Positions 51,787-60,782 of a stretch of 64,000 bases of DNA are shown here, in pieces (within the stretch, counting starts at the first letter, position 1; every line of letters begins with the position of its first letter). Below the pieces are notes generated by a model, which made no database searches, had not been told where the DNA came from, and saw nothing but the letters and a program-made list of their open reading frames with translations. The stretch comes from Maribacter arenosus (GTDB taxonomy: Bacteria > Bacteroidota > Bacteroidia > Flavobacteriales > Flavobacteriaceae): contig NZ_JABTCG010000001.1 in assembly GCF_014610845.1 (NCBI RefSeq), forward strand, positions 806,001 through 870,000. The letters are read 5' to 3'. A program made the position numbers and the translations under genes.

Positions 51787-52545
51787 TTAGGAATTCATTG
51801 CAGAGATAATGAATTCTTTAAAATCTTTGGAAATAGGTATCAAGTTATTATTGATCATTATATCCTTTGAGTTGATAGCATCGATATGGTCGACATTCAC
51901 TATATAGGATTTATGGGCCCTATAGAATTTGTGCTTCGGTAACTTCTCTAAATAATCTTTTAACGGCGATCTTACCAAGAATTTCTTGTCAACCGTATTC
52001 ACCTCCAAATACACATTATCGGCTTTAATGAATTGGATGTCCCCAAATTGGATTCTGTAATACAAGTGCTGTTTTTTTACAAAAATGGAATCCTTAAGCA
52101 CGGAATTTGACATGGGCACATCATCATCACTCATATTTTCTGGGGAAGCAGCGTCTTTATTGGTCCCATAAGTAAAATTCGAAAGTGCGATTTCTATGGA
52201 AGTATATAAATCTTGCTGTTCAAATGGTTTTACCAAATACCCATTGGGTTTTACCGTTTTTGCGTTTTCGACCGTAGCCCTATCCGAGTTGGATGTCACA
52301 AAAATGAAAGGAATGTCATAGTTCTCGCGAATGTGTTTTCCCAAATCGATTCCCGTCTTATCTGAAGCCAGTATAATGTCAATCAGAACAAGATCAACCT
52401 GCTCCGATTTCAACACCTTTTCCGCTTGTTCATACACAATGACATTGTCAACAATCTCATACCCAATTTCCTCAAGCATTGATTGCATATCATCGGCGAT
52501 AATCACATTATCCTCAACGATCAATATTCTAATAGGTTGTTCCAA
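51787..52545 (-). CDS. LytTR-family response regulator
   Basis: This is a 252-residue protein. Receiver domain about 5-125: ILIVEDN acidic pair, LVLIDI phospho-Asp, and KPFEQQ late Lys. LytTR DNA-binding domain about 150-245 (IFVKKQHLYYRIQFGDIQFI, FYRAHKSYIVNVDHID). Its partner is probably the TPR histidine kinase at 49105-51072. Its -7 box (52574-52581) lies inside the menA 3' end, with its own promoter. Confidence 0.92.
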   Translation of the reverse strand: MEQPIRILIVEDNVIIADDMQSMLEEIGYEIVDNVIVYEQAEKVLKSEQVDLVLIDIILASDKTGIDLGKHIRENYDIPFIFVTSNSDRATVENAKTVKPNGYLVKPFEQQDLYTSIEIALSNFTYGTNKDAASPENMSDDDVPMSNSVLKDSIFVKKQHLYYRIQFGDIQFIKADNVYLEVNTVDKKFLVRSPLKDYLEKLPKHKFYRAHKSYIVNVDHIDAINSKDIMINNNLIPISKDFKEFIISAMNS

Positions 52546-52558
52546 GGCAATTGAAGTT

Positions 52559-52600
52559 TAGTAAGTTAGATATCAAATTTACAAAAAATATTGTTACCCA
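52559..52600 (-). promoter_or_regulatory. Promoter of the LytTR regulator (TTG - 17 bp - TAAATTTG)
   Basis: On the minus strand the perfect -7 box TAAATTTG is at 52574-52581, preceded by TTG at a 17-bp spacing. Predicted start near 52568, about 23 nt before the ATG. Confidence 0.65.
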
Positions 52601-53486
52601 AGTAAAACAAGAGCGATAGCAAAAAGGTACTGATGGCCAATTTCTTTAGTTCTGGATCCAATAAGGAAGGCATTCGAGTGTGGTTCACCTTAATGAGTTG
52701 TACCAAAATAGGAATAAAAACAACCAAAGGTAAGAGCTGAAAATAACACTTAAAGGTTATTATAATATAAACCAAAAAACTCAGCAATCCTATCGATATA
52801 AGTGCCGTATGGTATTTGAGCCCGTTGGCGTAGCCCATTAAGACTACCAAAGTTCTTTTGTTGGAATCCTTATCGGATTCATGATCCCTGAGATTATTCA
52901 AATTTAGCACCCCTGTGCTCAAAGCACCAATGGAGATTGCAGGAAGTACTGAAGACCATGTTAAATTTTTTGTATAAAGAAAGAGTGTTCCTAAAACAGC
53001 GAGTAATCCGAAGAAAAGAAAAACGAAAACATCGCCCAAACCACGATATCCATAAGCCGAATTTCCTATCGTATATTTAATTGCTGCCCAAATACTTAAG
53101 CCTCCCAACACCGTAAAAAGAAGGATATACTCTATATTTTCCAATCCGAAAGCGATATAGACCACTGCAATAACCAGGATGATATTGAACAAAATAGAAA
53201 TGACAATCCCCTTTTTCAATACCTTACGGGTCAATAACCCGCTTTGCAGGGCCCGTTTAGGACCTATTCGGTCTTCATTATCGGTACCTTTTACACCATC
53301 GCCATAGTCATTGGCAAAATTCGAAGTGATTTGAAATCCGATTGCTGTGAAGAGAGCAAGAATAAAAATGGTATTGTCAACGCTGCCATAAGAACTGGCT
53401 AATGCAGTTCCTGCTAAAATCCCGGATATCGATAGTGGGAGCGTCCTTAATCGCGCAGCATTGATCCAAGGGGCTATTTTCGACAA
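52566..53486 (-). CDS. menA: 1,4-Dihydroxy-2-naphthoate polyprenyltransferase
   Basis: UbiA-family membrane protein. NFANDYGDGVKGTDNEDRIGP holds the metal/prenyl-diphosphate Asp motif, and NNLRDHESDKDSNKRT the second. The family N-terminus (SKIAPWINAARLRTLPLS) is preceded by TTG, not by any Met, so I start at TTG 53486, giving 306 residues and about nine TM helices. Earlier Met codons lie within the SPOR gene. It attaches the polyprenyl tail to DHNA at the membrane. It starts one base after the SPOR-like gene's stop. Confidence 0.92.
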   Translation of the reverse strand: MSKIAPWINAARLRTLPLSISGILAGTALASSYGSVDNTIFILALFTAIGFQITSNFANDYGDGVKGTDNEDRIGPKRALQSGLLTRKVLKKGIVISILFNIILVIAVVYIAFGLENIEYILLFTVLGGLSIWAAIKYTIGNSAYGYRGLGDVFVFLFFGLLAVLGTLFLYTKNLTWSSVLPAISIGALSTGVLNLNNLRDHESDKDSNKRTLVVLMGYANGLKYHTALISIGLLSFLVYIIITFKCYFQLLPLVVFIPILVQLIKVNHTRMPSLLDPELKKLAISTFLLSLLFYLGNNIFCKFDI

Positions 53487-53487
53487 T

Positions 53488-54087
53488 CTAGTATGGATCT
53501 TCGATTTGTAAACGCTTACCCTCCTTGTAGGACGCAACAAAGGCATCATTGAAGCCCAAATCGACCAACTGCTTTCTAAATTTTTGCGCTTCTTGCAAAG
53601 TTTCAAAATTTCCTAAGGAATAGGAGTAAAAAGGATTGGTCTTAACGAAAAGTGTGTTGGTCAACGCTTCAGAAGCTAAAGTGACGTTGTTGTCGACAAA
53701 TGATTTTATCTGAACGGAATAGATTTTTTCTTTTTCCAAAAAACTCTTGGCCAAATAAAACTCCTTCACCAAGCTCAATTCCTCATTTTGTTGTCTTAGA
53801 TTATCGATTCGAGCTTTGTGGGCCTCAAGACTATCGATTGAAACAAGGAGGTTATTTCTATTCTCCAAATTGTTCGATGTACTCAAGCCAGCAGTATAGG
53901 TCGTTATTCCAAACGTACCTACTAGGAACAAGCCGGTAATAACGGCCAAAAAATTTCGTTGAACCTTACTTTTTTTGAGCTCTTTGTTCTTTATTTTAAT
54001 CTGATCTAAAAGACGCTCGTTTATAATCTGCGCCTTGTCTATATCTTTGTGCAATTCGAGTAAATCGCTTTCTTCAATAAATGGCAT
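53488..54087 (-). CDS. Membrane protein with SPOR-like C-terminal domain
   Basis: This is a 199-residue protein with an N-terminal coiled coil (about 10-45), one TM helix (about 45-68), a second coiled segment, and a C-terminal region about 120-190 (IYSVQIKSFVDNNV, YSYSLGNFETLQEAQKFRKQL, GFNDAFVASYKEGKRL). The shape and spacing of the end match SPOR peptidoglycan-binding domains. It is likely an envelope or cell-division-linked protein. Its stop is directly followed by the menA TTG start, so translation may be coupled. A -7-like TACCTTTA lies 32 bp upstream. Confidence 0.82.
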   Translation of the reverse strand: MPFIEESDLLELHKDIDKAQIINERLLDQIKIKNKELKKSKVQRNFLAVITGLFLVGTFGITTYTAGLSTSNNLENRNNLLVSIDSLEAHKARIDNLRQQNEELSLVKEFYLAKSFLEKEKIYSVQIKSFVDNNVTLASEALTNTLFVKTNPFYSYSLGNFETLQEAQKFRKQLVDLGFNDAFVASYKEGKRLQIEDPY

Positions 54088-54277
54088 GTGACATTAGGTT
54101 TTTAGGGGTCTTATCGGCTAAAGGTAACCAAAATTGTTTAATGATTTTAGTATAAATTCCTTAAAAGTTGTAAAAATATGATTTTTCGTTGTATTGTCTA
54201 TAATTTACGATGTATTTTATCGATAGCTAGTTGATACATAATCTTTTAAAGAGCCCTATTTCAATAATTTCGGTTGT

Positions 54278-55114
54278 TTAAGAGCCTATGGCATAAATAC
54301 CGTCTTCCTTAATCTCGATCTTTCTGGCTTTGTACAAGGTTCCGATTCCTTTCTTAAAGACTTTTTTGCTCATTTGTAGCTCGTCCTTGATTAACCCCGA
54401 GTCCGATTTGTCGTGTAATCCCAGGAACCCGCCATGTGCCAAGAGTTGTTCATAAATCTTATTCGCTGCTGGTTCCAATATCTTCTCTCCCAAGGGTTGT
54501 AAGGAGATATCTATTTTATTGTCGGGCCTTATCTTTTTAATTACGCCTTTGGTATTGTCACCTATTGATATGGTCTTGAATATTTCATTGTCATAAATCA
54601 GACCTTTATGCCTATTATTGATGATTGCTTCATACCCTAAATCGGTTTTTCTCGTAATTACCAAATCTACCACATCCTCTTCTTTTACCGATAGCGTTTC
54701 GTTGCTCAGAAACCTGTCTATTTTGTTCGAACCTACCAATCGGTTACTCTGCTGATCTAGATAACAATAAATCACATACCAATGCCCTTCCTTCATTTTA
54801 TCACGTTGCTCCCTAAACGGCACCAATAGATGCTTTTCCAAGCCCCAATCCATGAACGCCCCAAATTCATTCACCTCAACCACTTTAAGCAACTGAAATT
54901 CGTTTACCAATATTTCTGGTTCCAAGTTAGTTGCCACGGGTCGTTCAGAATGATCCAAGTAACAAAAAACCGTCAAGGAATCCCCTATTTCATAGTGTTC
55001 AGGAACATACTTATTAGGCAATAAAATATCGTTACCTTCACCATCCCCTAAAAAAAGTCCCACACTCGTATCCCGTAAGATTTCAAGTGTATTGTACGTT
55101 CCTAGTGCTATCAT
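54278..55114 (-). CDS. CvfB-like S1-domain RNA-binding protein
   Basis: This is a 278-residue protein with tandem S1-like OB segments (VVEVNEFGAFMDWGLEKHLLVPFREQ; LVITRKTDLGYEAIINNRHKGLIY) and a C-terminal winged-helix-like part (FKKGIGTLYKARKIEIKEDGIY). This is the layout of CvfB/YitL-family regulators. It binds RNA in the cytosol; targets unknown. A terminator (55147-55172) separates it from the men cluster upstream. Confidence 0.85.
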   Translation of the reverse strand: MIALGTYNTLEILRDTSVGLFLGDGEGNDILLPNKYVPEHYEIGDSLTVFCYLDHSERPVATNLEPEILVNEFQLLKVVEVNEFGAFMDWGLEKHLLVPFREQRDKMKEGHWYVIYCYLDQQSNRLVGSNKIDRFLSNETLSVKEEDVVDLVITRKTDLGYEAIINNRHKGLIYDNEIFKTISIGDNTKGVIKKIRPDNKIDISLQPLGEKILEPAANKIYEQLLAHGGFLGLHDKSDSGLIKDELQMSKKVFKKGIGTLYKARKIEIKEDGIYAIGS

Positions 55115-55146
55115 ACTGTAAAAATAAGGTTTAAAAGTGTGGACAT

Positions 55147-55172
55147 AAAAAAACCGCCCTTAAAAAGAGCGG
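55147..55172 (-). terminator. Intrinsic terminator after DUF2853/menD unit
   Basis: On the minus strand a stem CCGCTCTT / AAGGGCGG with a three-base loop runs into seven T. It ends the thioesterase-menF-menD-DUF2853 group. Confidence 0.78.
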
Positions 55173-55197
55173 CATTATTATTTTAAAATCGAAATTA

Positions 55198-55539
55198 CTA
55201 TTTGTAAACAGATTCTTTTTTGAAATGCTTGCAAAGCATATAATATACTACAGCTCGGTGTTTGTTCTTATTGGATGAACCATATTTATCCATGACGGTT
55301 TTGATTCCGTCCATCAGTTTTGGGCTATCGCTCATTCCCAATTTCTTGATCAGATAATTTTTCTTTACCGTCTCTAATTCCTTGTCGTCTCCACCTGAAA
55401 CTTTGGAAGCGTCAAGATTGTAAATAGAAGGTCCTAAACCAATAGTTACTTTGGTCAATAGATCCATGTTTGCTGATTCACCGAATTTATCCTTGATGTC
55501 TTCGGCGTACTTCTTGATCAAATCGTCTCTTTTACTCAT
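55198..55539 (-). CDS. DUF2853 family protein
   Basis: This is a 113-residue protein. MSKRDDLIKKYAEDIKDKFG and the ending KHRAVVYYMLCKHFKKES match the DUF2853 family, which has a known helical fold but no assigned function. It is tucked 14 bp after menD, as seen in other flavobacterial men clusters. Confidence 0.88.
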   Translation of the reverse strand: MSKRDDLIKKYAEDIKDKFGESANMDLLTKVTIGLGPSIYNLDASKVSGGDDKELETVKKNYLIKKLGMSDSPKLMDGIKTVMDKYGSSNKNKHRAVVYYMLCKHFKKESVYK

Positions 55540-55553
55540 AATAGTTAGTGTTA

Positions 55554-57326
55554 TTAATGAATATGATTAATAATACCCGAAGATATAAAATCAAAGTAAC
55601 CCATCAAAATTTTATTATTCAATATTCTGGGGGTCCGTATCTCTAAGAGTTTGGGTATAATCGAACTTCCAAAGAATTCGCCGAGCTCGTTTTCAAGGGA
55701 TTTTACATCATTTACTGAGGAATATTCTAGACCAAACATGGTGCATAAATGTTCGGCATTTAAGTTATGGGTCGTCTCGAAATAGTTTTCATAGTTGGCA
55801 GATTTCTCGAGTCCGGGAAGAATCCTGAAAATGCCACCCCCATCATTATTGATCAGGATAATCCTAAAATTCGGCTTCATATAATTATTCCATAAACCAT
55901 TACTGTCATAGAAAAAACCCAAGTCCCCGGTAATAAGTACGGTCTGTTTTCCGTTGGCAATGGAAGCTCCGATAGCGGTAGAAACACTCCCGTCAATACC
56001 ACTTGTTCCGCGATTGCAAAAAACTTCTACCGAGGGTTTACTATCGAACAATTGGGCATACCGAATGGTTGAACTATTTGCCATCTGCAACTGAATATCC
56101 TCAGGGATCTTATCGAAAATATGTTTGAAAGCCAGTAAATCAGAAAACGGAATGCTTTGGAGATAGGTTTTCCTATTGGCTTCATAGGCCAATTTTATTC
56201 CTTTCCAATAATCAGCATATTCACTTTCGACATTGTGAACCCGTGGTAAAAAAGATGTAAAGAAGTGATTCACCTTAGTCTTGAAATGATGGGTCAGGGC
56301 GAAAAAAGTGTCATTGGCCCTAAGTTCGTCAATATGCCAATGCTGTTTGGGTTTGTATGCCCTTAGAAATGCCTTTACCTTCTTTGAAACCACCAAGCCA
56401 CCAAAAGTGAGCAGGATTTCCGGTTGAAGATCCCCAAATAATTGGTTCTCATGGTTAGATTTTTCAATTGGCGCAATAATACTGTCTATACTCGGGAAAA
56501 ATTCGGGATTGTGAATATTCGAAGTGGTTTCTGTGAAAACAATAACCGAAGGATCTTGGGCCAAAACGTCAAGGAATTGTTGTTCTATTAAATTCGGAAA
56601 ATTAACCCCTACCAAAACCATTTTACGTTTGGCCGAATTCCAATGTTGTACAAAAGTATCTAATTCGGGGAGTACGGTTGCTTCCTTTTTATTTATCTCG
56701 ACTTTCGGGCTTACAATGGGCTCTACAACTTTGCCATATAAGGGCTCTTCAAAAGGTACATTGATATGTACTGGCAACCTTTGGTCATAGGCCAGATTGA
56801 GAGCCTTATTCAATTCATTATCATTATACGATTGAATGCTTTCTTGGAGTTCCTTCACATTGCCAATAATGTTCTGAGGAGCATATTTTTTGACTTTCTC
56901 TTTAGCATGGCTAACATCTTGTCTCAAATTGGCCGAATAGCCTATATGCCTGTCAAAAACATGGTCTTGACGAATGGTTTGTCCGTCCCCTACATCGATT
57001 TTATAAAAAGGTCGATCGGCCGAGAGAACCACCAATGGTATTGCACTATAATACGCCTCGGCAATCGCGGGATAATAGTTCAGTAAAGCACTGCCTGAAG
57101 TACACAAGGCAACGACTGGTCTTTGTAATTGTTGGGCCATACCCAATGCGAAAAAGGCAGCAGAGCGTTCATCAACGATGCTATAGCAATTAAAATAAGG
57201 GTCTTCAGTAAATCCAAGTGTCAAAGGGGCATTTCTGGAGCCTGGGGAAATAACAATATCACGTATGCCTTTGGCCTTACAATGCAGGACCACAGTTTGG
57301 GCCGCGGGTATGCTTGAATAGTTCAT
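55554..57326 (-). CDS. menD: 2-Succinyl-5-enolpyruvyl-6-hydroxy-3-cyclohexene-1-carboxylate synthase
   Basis: This is a 590-residue ThDP enzyme. N-terminal CKAKGIRDIVISPGSRNAPL and Glu in SIVDERSAAFFALG; the ThDP motif TGDLGFFYDSNGLWNNY is shortened to GDLGFFYDSNGLWNN near 455-475; and MANSSTIRYAQLF are all MenD marks. It joins 2-oxoglutarate-derived succinic semialdehyde-ThDP with isochorismate in menaquinone synthesis. Preceded by menF 54 bp away. Confidence 0.95.
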   Translation of the reverse strand: MNYSSIPAAQTVVLHCKAKGIRDIVISPGSRNAPLTLGFTEDPYFNCYSIVDERSAAFFALGMAQQLQRPVVALCTSGSALLNYYPAIAEAYYSAIPLVVLSADRPFYKIDVGDGQTIRQDHVFDRHIGYSANLRQDVSHAKEKVKKYAPQNIIGNVKELQESIQSYNDNELNKALNLAYDQRLPVHINVPFEEPLYGKVVEPIVSPKVEINKKEATVLPELDTFVQHWNSAKRKMVLVGVNFPNLIEQQFLDVLAQDPSVIVFTETTSNIHNPEFFPSIDSIIAPIEKSNHENQLFGDLQPEILLTFGGLVVSKKVKAFLRAYKPKQHWHIDELRANDTFFALTHHFKTKVNHFFTSFLPRVHNVESEYADYWKGIKLAYEANRKTYLQSIPFSDLLAFKHIFDKIPEDIQLQMANSSTIRYAQLFDSKPSVEVFCNRGTSGIDGSVSTAIGASIANGKQTVLITGDLGFFYDSNGLWNNYMKPNFRIILINNDGGGIFRILPGLEKSANYENYFETTHNLNAEHLCTMFGLEYSSVNDVKSLENELGEFFGSSIIPKLLEIRTPRILNNKILMGYFDFISSGIINHIH

Positions 57327-57380
57327 TGAAACAAAAATACAAAGCCCAATGTTCTTAACCCAATGTTCATATAAATACTG

Positions 57381-58490
57381 TCAAATGGATAGAACACGTA
57401 ACAATGTTTTGCTTTTTGCGACGGTTTCCTGCCATTCATTTTCAGGAATGGAATCCTTGGTAATACCACCCCCTACATAAAGGGTGGCCTTACCATCAGC
57501 CAACTTCATGCATCGTAGATTTACAAAGAGTTCTGAACTTGTCGTAAGGGACCTATACGCTTTATTTTCTTGATTTCTACTATCATTTGAGGTTCTTCCT
57601 ATCTCTTGCCTGATATTCAGCTCTCCCAGAAAGCCGGTATAATACTCTCGATGATAATTCTCATGTTCCATAATAAATTTTCGGGCTGGTGGTAGTGGTA
57701 ATCCGCAGACTGCCGGGGTTGGGTGCAATGCCCGGATGATGTTCGACAGGTCATTTTGGTATACAGCGGTAATCTTGGTCCGTAAGTGCCAGAGATCGCC
57801 GGCTCGGACTGATTCGACATTCCCAACCTTCATTTGGGACACTTCATTCTGCAATGCTTTGGAGATATATTCGGTAACCATACGCTGCTCATCCACCTCT
57901 TTCTGCCCCCATGACGGAGTTTCACCTTCAACTGTAGTCTGGGTACCCGCCAAGGACATCGTTGTAAGACGGTTATTGGTTGTTCGCAATAATATCTCAG
58001 GTGTCGCTCCGAGCCACATTCCCACTTTTGGATGGTACCATAAATAACAGAAGGCAGAATCATAGTTGGCCAGTAGACGTTGGAATATTTCGAAGGGAGG
58101 GCTTTGACAATCTACCTCCAATTCTCTGGAAACCACTACTTTATCCAAATACCCCTTTTCAATCAGGTGTGCTCCTTTTTTAACTAGATCCATGTGGAAT
58201 TCCTTTTCCCGCTCTTGTTCATCTAGGATGTTTGTCGACCCAAAGTTTGGTTCTGTGCCTTCTTCAATATCTGCTTGAAGCTGTTCATGCAAAGGCATTA
58301 ATACAGCAGGGGTATGGGAATCGAATGGAGCGAAAACAAATCCTATTTCTGAAAAATCTTTGGTGTATCGTAATTTACCATCCTTTTGAATTATGACATG
58401 GATTCTTTTAGAATTCGGTTTTTTATAGACTACAAAAGGCAACTCCTTTAAAAGTTGTTCCTCTACCTTTCTTAAAACTTCGAATAACAT
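57381..58490 (-). CDS. menF: Isochorismate synthase
   Basis: This is a 369-residue chorismate-binding enzyme. Catalytic Lys in YLDKVVVSRELE; LWYHPKVGMWLGATPE; SLAGTQ; HPTPAVCGLPLPPARKFI; and the Glu-rich YYTGFLGELNIRQ metal site. Shorter than anthranilate synthase, as usual for MenF. First committed step to menaquinone. Its start is one base after the thioesterase stop. Confidence 0.93.
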   Translation of the reverse strand: MLFEVLRKVEEQLLKELPFVVYKKPNSKRIHVIIQKDGKLRYTKDFSEIGFVFAPFDSHTPAVLMPLHEQLQADIEEGTEPNFGSTNILDEQEREKEFHMDLVKKGAHLIEKGYLDKVVVSRELEVDCQSPPFEIFQRLLANYDSAFCYLWYHPKVGMWLGATPEILLRTTNNRLTTMSLAGTQTTVEGETPSWGQKEVDEQRMVTEYISKALQNEVSQMKVGNVESVRAGDLWHLRTKITAVYQNDLSNIIRALHPTPAVCGLPLPPARKFIMEHENYHREYYTGFLGELNIRQEIGRTSNDSRNQENKAYRSLTTSSELFVNLRCMKLADGKATLYVGGGITKDSIPENEWQETVAKSKTLLRVLSI

Positions 58491-58491
58491 A

Positions 58492-58914
58492 TTACTTTTT
58501 TGGTAAGGAAATCGTGGTCAGTTTACAGAGGGATATAAGTTGACCATCAACATCTGTAATTTTTATTTCCCAAAGTTGTGTGGTCCTACCCTTATGTATG
58601 ATAGTGGCTTTTGCGAAGACTTCCCCTGATTTTATACTTTTGATGTGGTTAGCGGATATTTCTATGCCACGGACAAAAAACTTTTGGGCATCCAAAAAAA
58701 TATAGGAAGCCATACTACCTACACTTTCGGCCAAGGCCACCGTTGCCCCGCCGTGTAATACACCATCGGGTTGATGTACCTTAGGGGTTACGGGCATTTT
58801 ACCCACTAAGAAATTTTCCCCAATTTCTATATATTCGATATCTAGGGTCTCCATCAGGGTATTTTTGGATGACCCGTTGCAAACATTGAGGATTTTATCC
58901 TTGTATTCGTTCAT
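58492..58914 (-). CDS. Hotdog thioesterase, likely DHNA-CoA thioesterase
   Basis: Start at Met 58914 (MNEYKDKILNVC), 140 residues; 58941 is less likely. PaaI/YbgC-like hotdog fold with HQPDGVLHGGATVALAESVGS, which holds the acidic residue and the His-Gly-Gly turn. Beside menF and menD, so hydrolysis of 1,4-dihydroxynaphthoyl-CoA is the natural guess. It could equally clear other aryl-CoAs. Confidence 0.88.
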   Translation of the reverse strand: MNEYKDKILNVCNGSSKNTLMETLDIEYIEIGENFLVGKMPVTPKVHQPDGVLHGGATVALAESVGSMASYIFLDAQKFFVRGIEISANHIKSIKSGEVFAKATIIHKGRTTQLWEIKITDVDGQLISLCKLTTISLPKK

Positions 58915-58980
58915 TGCATAAATTTTTGTAAAATTAAGCATAACTTGAGCAACAACATCTCAATGAATAAATGAAATCGA

Positions 58981-59625
58981 ATGGGGCAAGTTGAAAAACA
59001 GGTAACATATCAAACAACAAATTCCTACACGACAAGTAATACCCTAACAACAGAAACCAAGAATGTCTGGATGGTCTTTCACGGTATTGGGTATTTAAGT
59101 AGGTACTTTATTAACTATTTCAAGGACTTGCCTGCTGAGGAAAATTATATCATAGCCCCACAGGCCCCATCAAAATATTATTTGAACAACCAGTACCGGC
59201 ATGTTGGGGCAAGTTGGTTGACCAAGGAAAATACCCGTTTGGAAACCGAAAATGTATTAGCGTATATAGACCAGGTGTACACCCAAGAAAACATTCAGGA
59301 TAATCTTAACTTTATAGTCTTCGGATATTCCCAAGGTGTATCGATCGCCGCACGATGGGTTGCAAAAAGAAGGATTAAGTGTAACCATTTGGTTTTATAT
59401 GCCGGTGGACTTCCAAGGGAATTGGTACCCGGTGATTTCGATTTTTTGGTTGCAAACAGAACCAAGATCACGGTACTGGTGGGTGACAAAGACGAATATA
59501 TGAATGCCGAACGATTAAAGCATGAATCGGGGAAAACGGAATCATTGTTTCAAGGTAGGGCAAAACAGATTATTTTCGAAGGTGGACATGAAGTAAAAAA
59601 AGAACTTTTAAATCAATTTCTTTAA
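58981..59625 (+). CDS. Phospholipase/carboxylesterase-like alpha/beta hydrolase
   Basis: This is a 214-residue protein. FHGIGYLSRYF is the oxyanion region and VFGYSQGVSIAARW the Ser nucleophile elbow (GxSxG). VLVGDKDEYM supplies the Asp and EGGHEV the final His. No signal peptide. Resembles acyl-protein thioesterase/carboxylesterase class. First of a plus-strand group with two GNAT genes and a VOC gene (gaps 1-15 bp). Confidence 0.88.
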   Translation: MGQVEKQVTYQTTNSYTTSNTLTTETKNVWMVFHGIGYLSRYFINYFKDLPAEENYIIAPQAPSKYYLNNQYRHVGASWLTKENTRLETENVLAYIDQVYTQENIQDNLNFIVFGYSQGVSIAARWVAKRRIKCNHLVLYAGGLPRELVPGDFDFLVANRTKITVLVGDKDEYMNAERLKHESGKTESLFQGRAKQIIFEGGHEVKKELLNQFL

Positions 59626-59626
59626 T

Positions 59627-60193
59627 ATGGATCAGTTTCCTATTCTTAAAACGAAACGCCTGATTTTAGATCAAATTAAACCATCGGATATTCCGAATAT
59701 TGTTGCCTATGCGGGGAATATAAAGATCGTGGAGAATACCCGAAGCATGCCTTACCCCTATCATGAAGAAGATGCCATTTCTTGGATGCACGTGGCAAAT
59801 AGTGGATTTAAAGCGAAAGACAACTATATGTTCGCCATTCGGTTTAGCGATACTTTATCATTTATTGGTGGTATTGGTCTCACTATTGACCAAGAAAACA
59901 ACCGAGCAGAATTAGGGTATTGGCTGGCCGAAGATTTCTGGAATATGGGTTTAACGACCGAAGCAGTAAAGGCCATAATAAAATTCGGATTCGAAGAACT
60001 TAAACTCAATAAAATTTTTGCTGTTTATTTAACCTCAAATGAAGCATCAGGTAAGGTAATGATAAAGAATAGAATGGTAAAAGAAGCCGAATTCAAGGAC
60101 CATGATGTAAAAAGAGGGCATACTATTGAGGACAATATATACGTTTCTTTGACCCAATATCGGATGACCAGAAGTGAGTATGAATCCCTTTAA
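59627..60193 (+). CDS. GNAT-family N-acetyltransferase (RimJ/RimL-like)
   Basis: This is a 188-residue protein. LKTKRLILDQIKPSDI start, IGGIGLTIDQENNRAELGYWL beta strands and the acetyl-CoA loop (LAEDFWNMGLTTEAVKAI, with a Met-Gly-Leu variant of the Q/R-x-x-G-x-G/A loop). Close to ribosomal-protein-serine acetyltransferases. Starts one base after the esterase stop, in the same operon. Confidence 0.88.
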   Translation: MDQFPILKTKRLILDQIKPSDIPNIVAYAGNIKIVENTRSMPYPYHEEDAISWMHVANSGFKAKDNYMFAIRFSDTLSFIGGIGLTIDQENNRAELGYWLAEDFWNMGLTTEAVKAIIKFGFEELKLNKIFAVYLTSNEASGKVMIKNRMVKEAEFKDHDVKRGHTIEDNIYVSLTQYRMTRSEYESL

Positions 60194-60208
60194 ATTGTTG
60201 TATCGATC

Positions 60209-60772
60209 ATGATGAACCTTGCAATCACCTTAGAAGATGAATGTGTACGATTGTCCCCTTTAACTCTTGAGAACTATCATCATTTAATTCCTATCGCAGC
60301 ACAGGAAAAGTTAGTGCAATACTCCCCTTCCGATATCGAAACTCCAACAGCTTTGAAATGCTATGTTGAAGCTGCGTTATATCAACAAGACAGAAAAACC
60401 AGCATTCCCTTTATCATTTATGATAAGCGTAGGCAGCAGTATGCCGGCTGTACACGGTATATGCATATAGATTGGGTAAACAAGGTACTTCATATAGGCT
60501 CAACTTGGATCGGTAGGGAATACCAAGGGACTGGACTTAATACACACATGAAAGACCTAATGCTCAATCATGCTTTCAAAACCCTTAATTTTGAAAAGGT
60601 TGAGTTTCGCATAGACGAACGTAATCTGCAATCACGAAAAGCGGTCGAAAAATTAGGGGCTGTGCTTGAGGGTATACTTCGAAAAAACATCTATCTTTTA
60701 GATGGGTTTAAGCGAAATACCTGTTGTTATGGTATTTTGAAAGAAGAATGGCTAACCAGAAACGCTCCTTAA
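60209..60772 (+). CDS. GNAT-family N-acetyltransferase
   Basis: This is a 187-residue protein. VRLSPLTLENYHHLIPIA start; STWIGREYQGTGLNTHMK is the acetyl-CoA loop (Q-G-T-G); EFRIDERNLQSRKAVEKLGAVLEG is the RimJ-like C-terminus. Paralogous in type to its neighbour but diverged. Substrate unknown. Met1 or Met2 may start it. Confidence 0.88.
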   Translation: MMNLAITLEDECVRLSPLTLENYHHLIPIAAQEKLVQYSPSDIETPTALKCYVEAALYQQDRKTSIPFIIYDKRRQQYAGCTRYMHIDWVNKVLHIGSTWIGREYQGTGLNTHMKDLMLNHAFKTLNFEKVEFRIDERNLQSRKAVEKLGAVLEGILRKNIYLLDGFKRNTCCYGILKEEWLTRNAP

Positions 60773-60782
60773 GAAAATTGTT

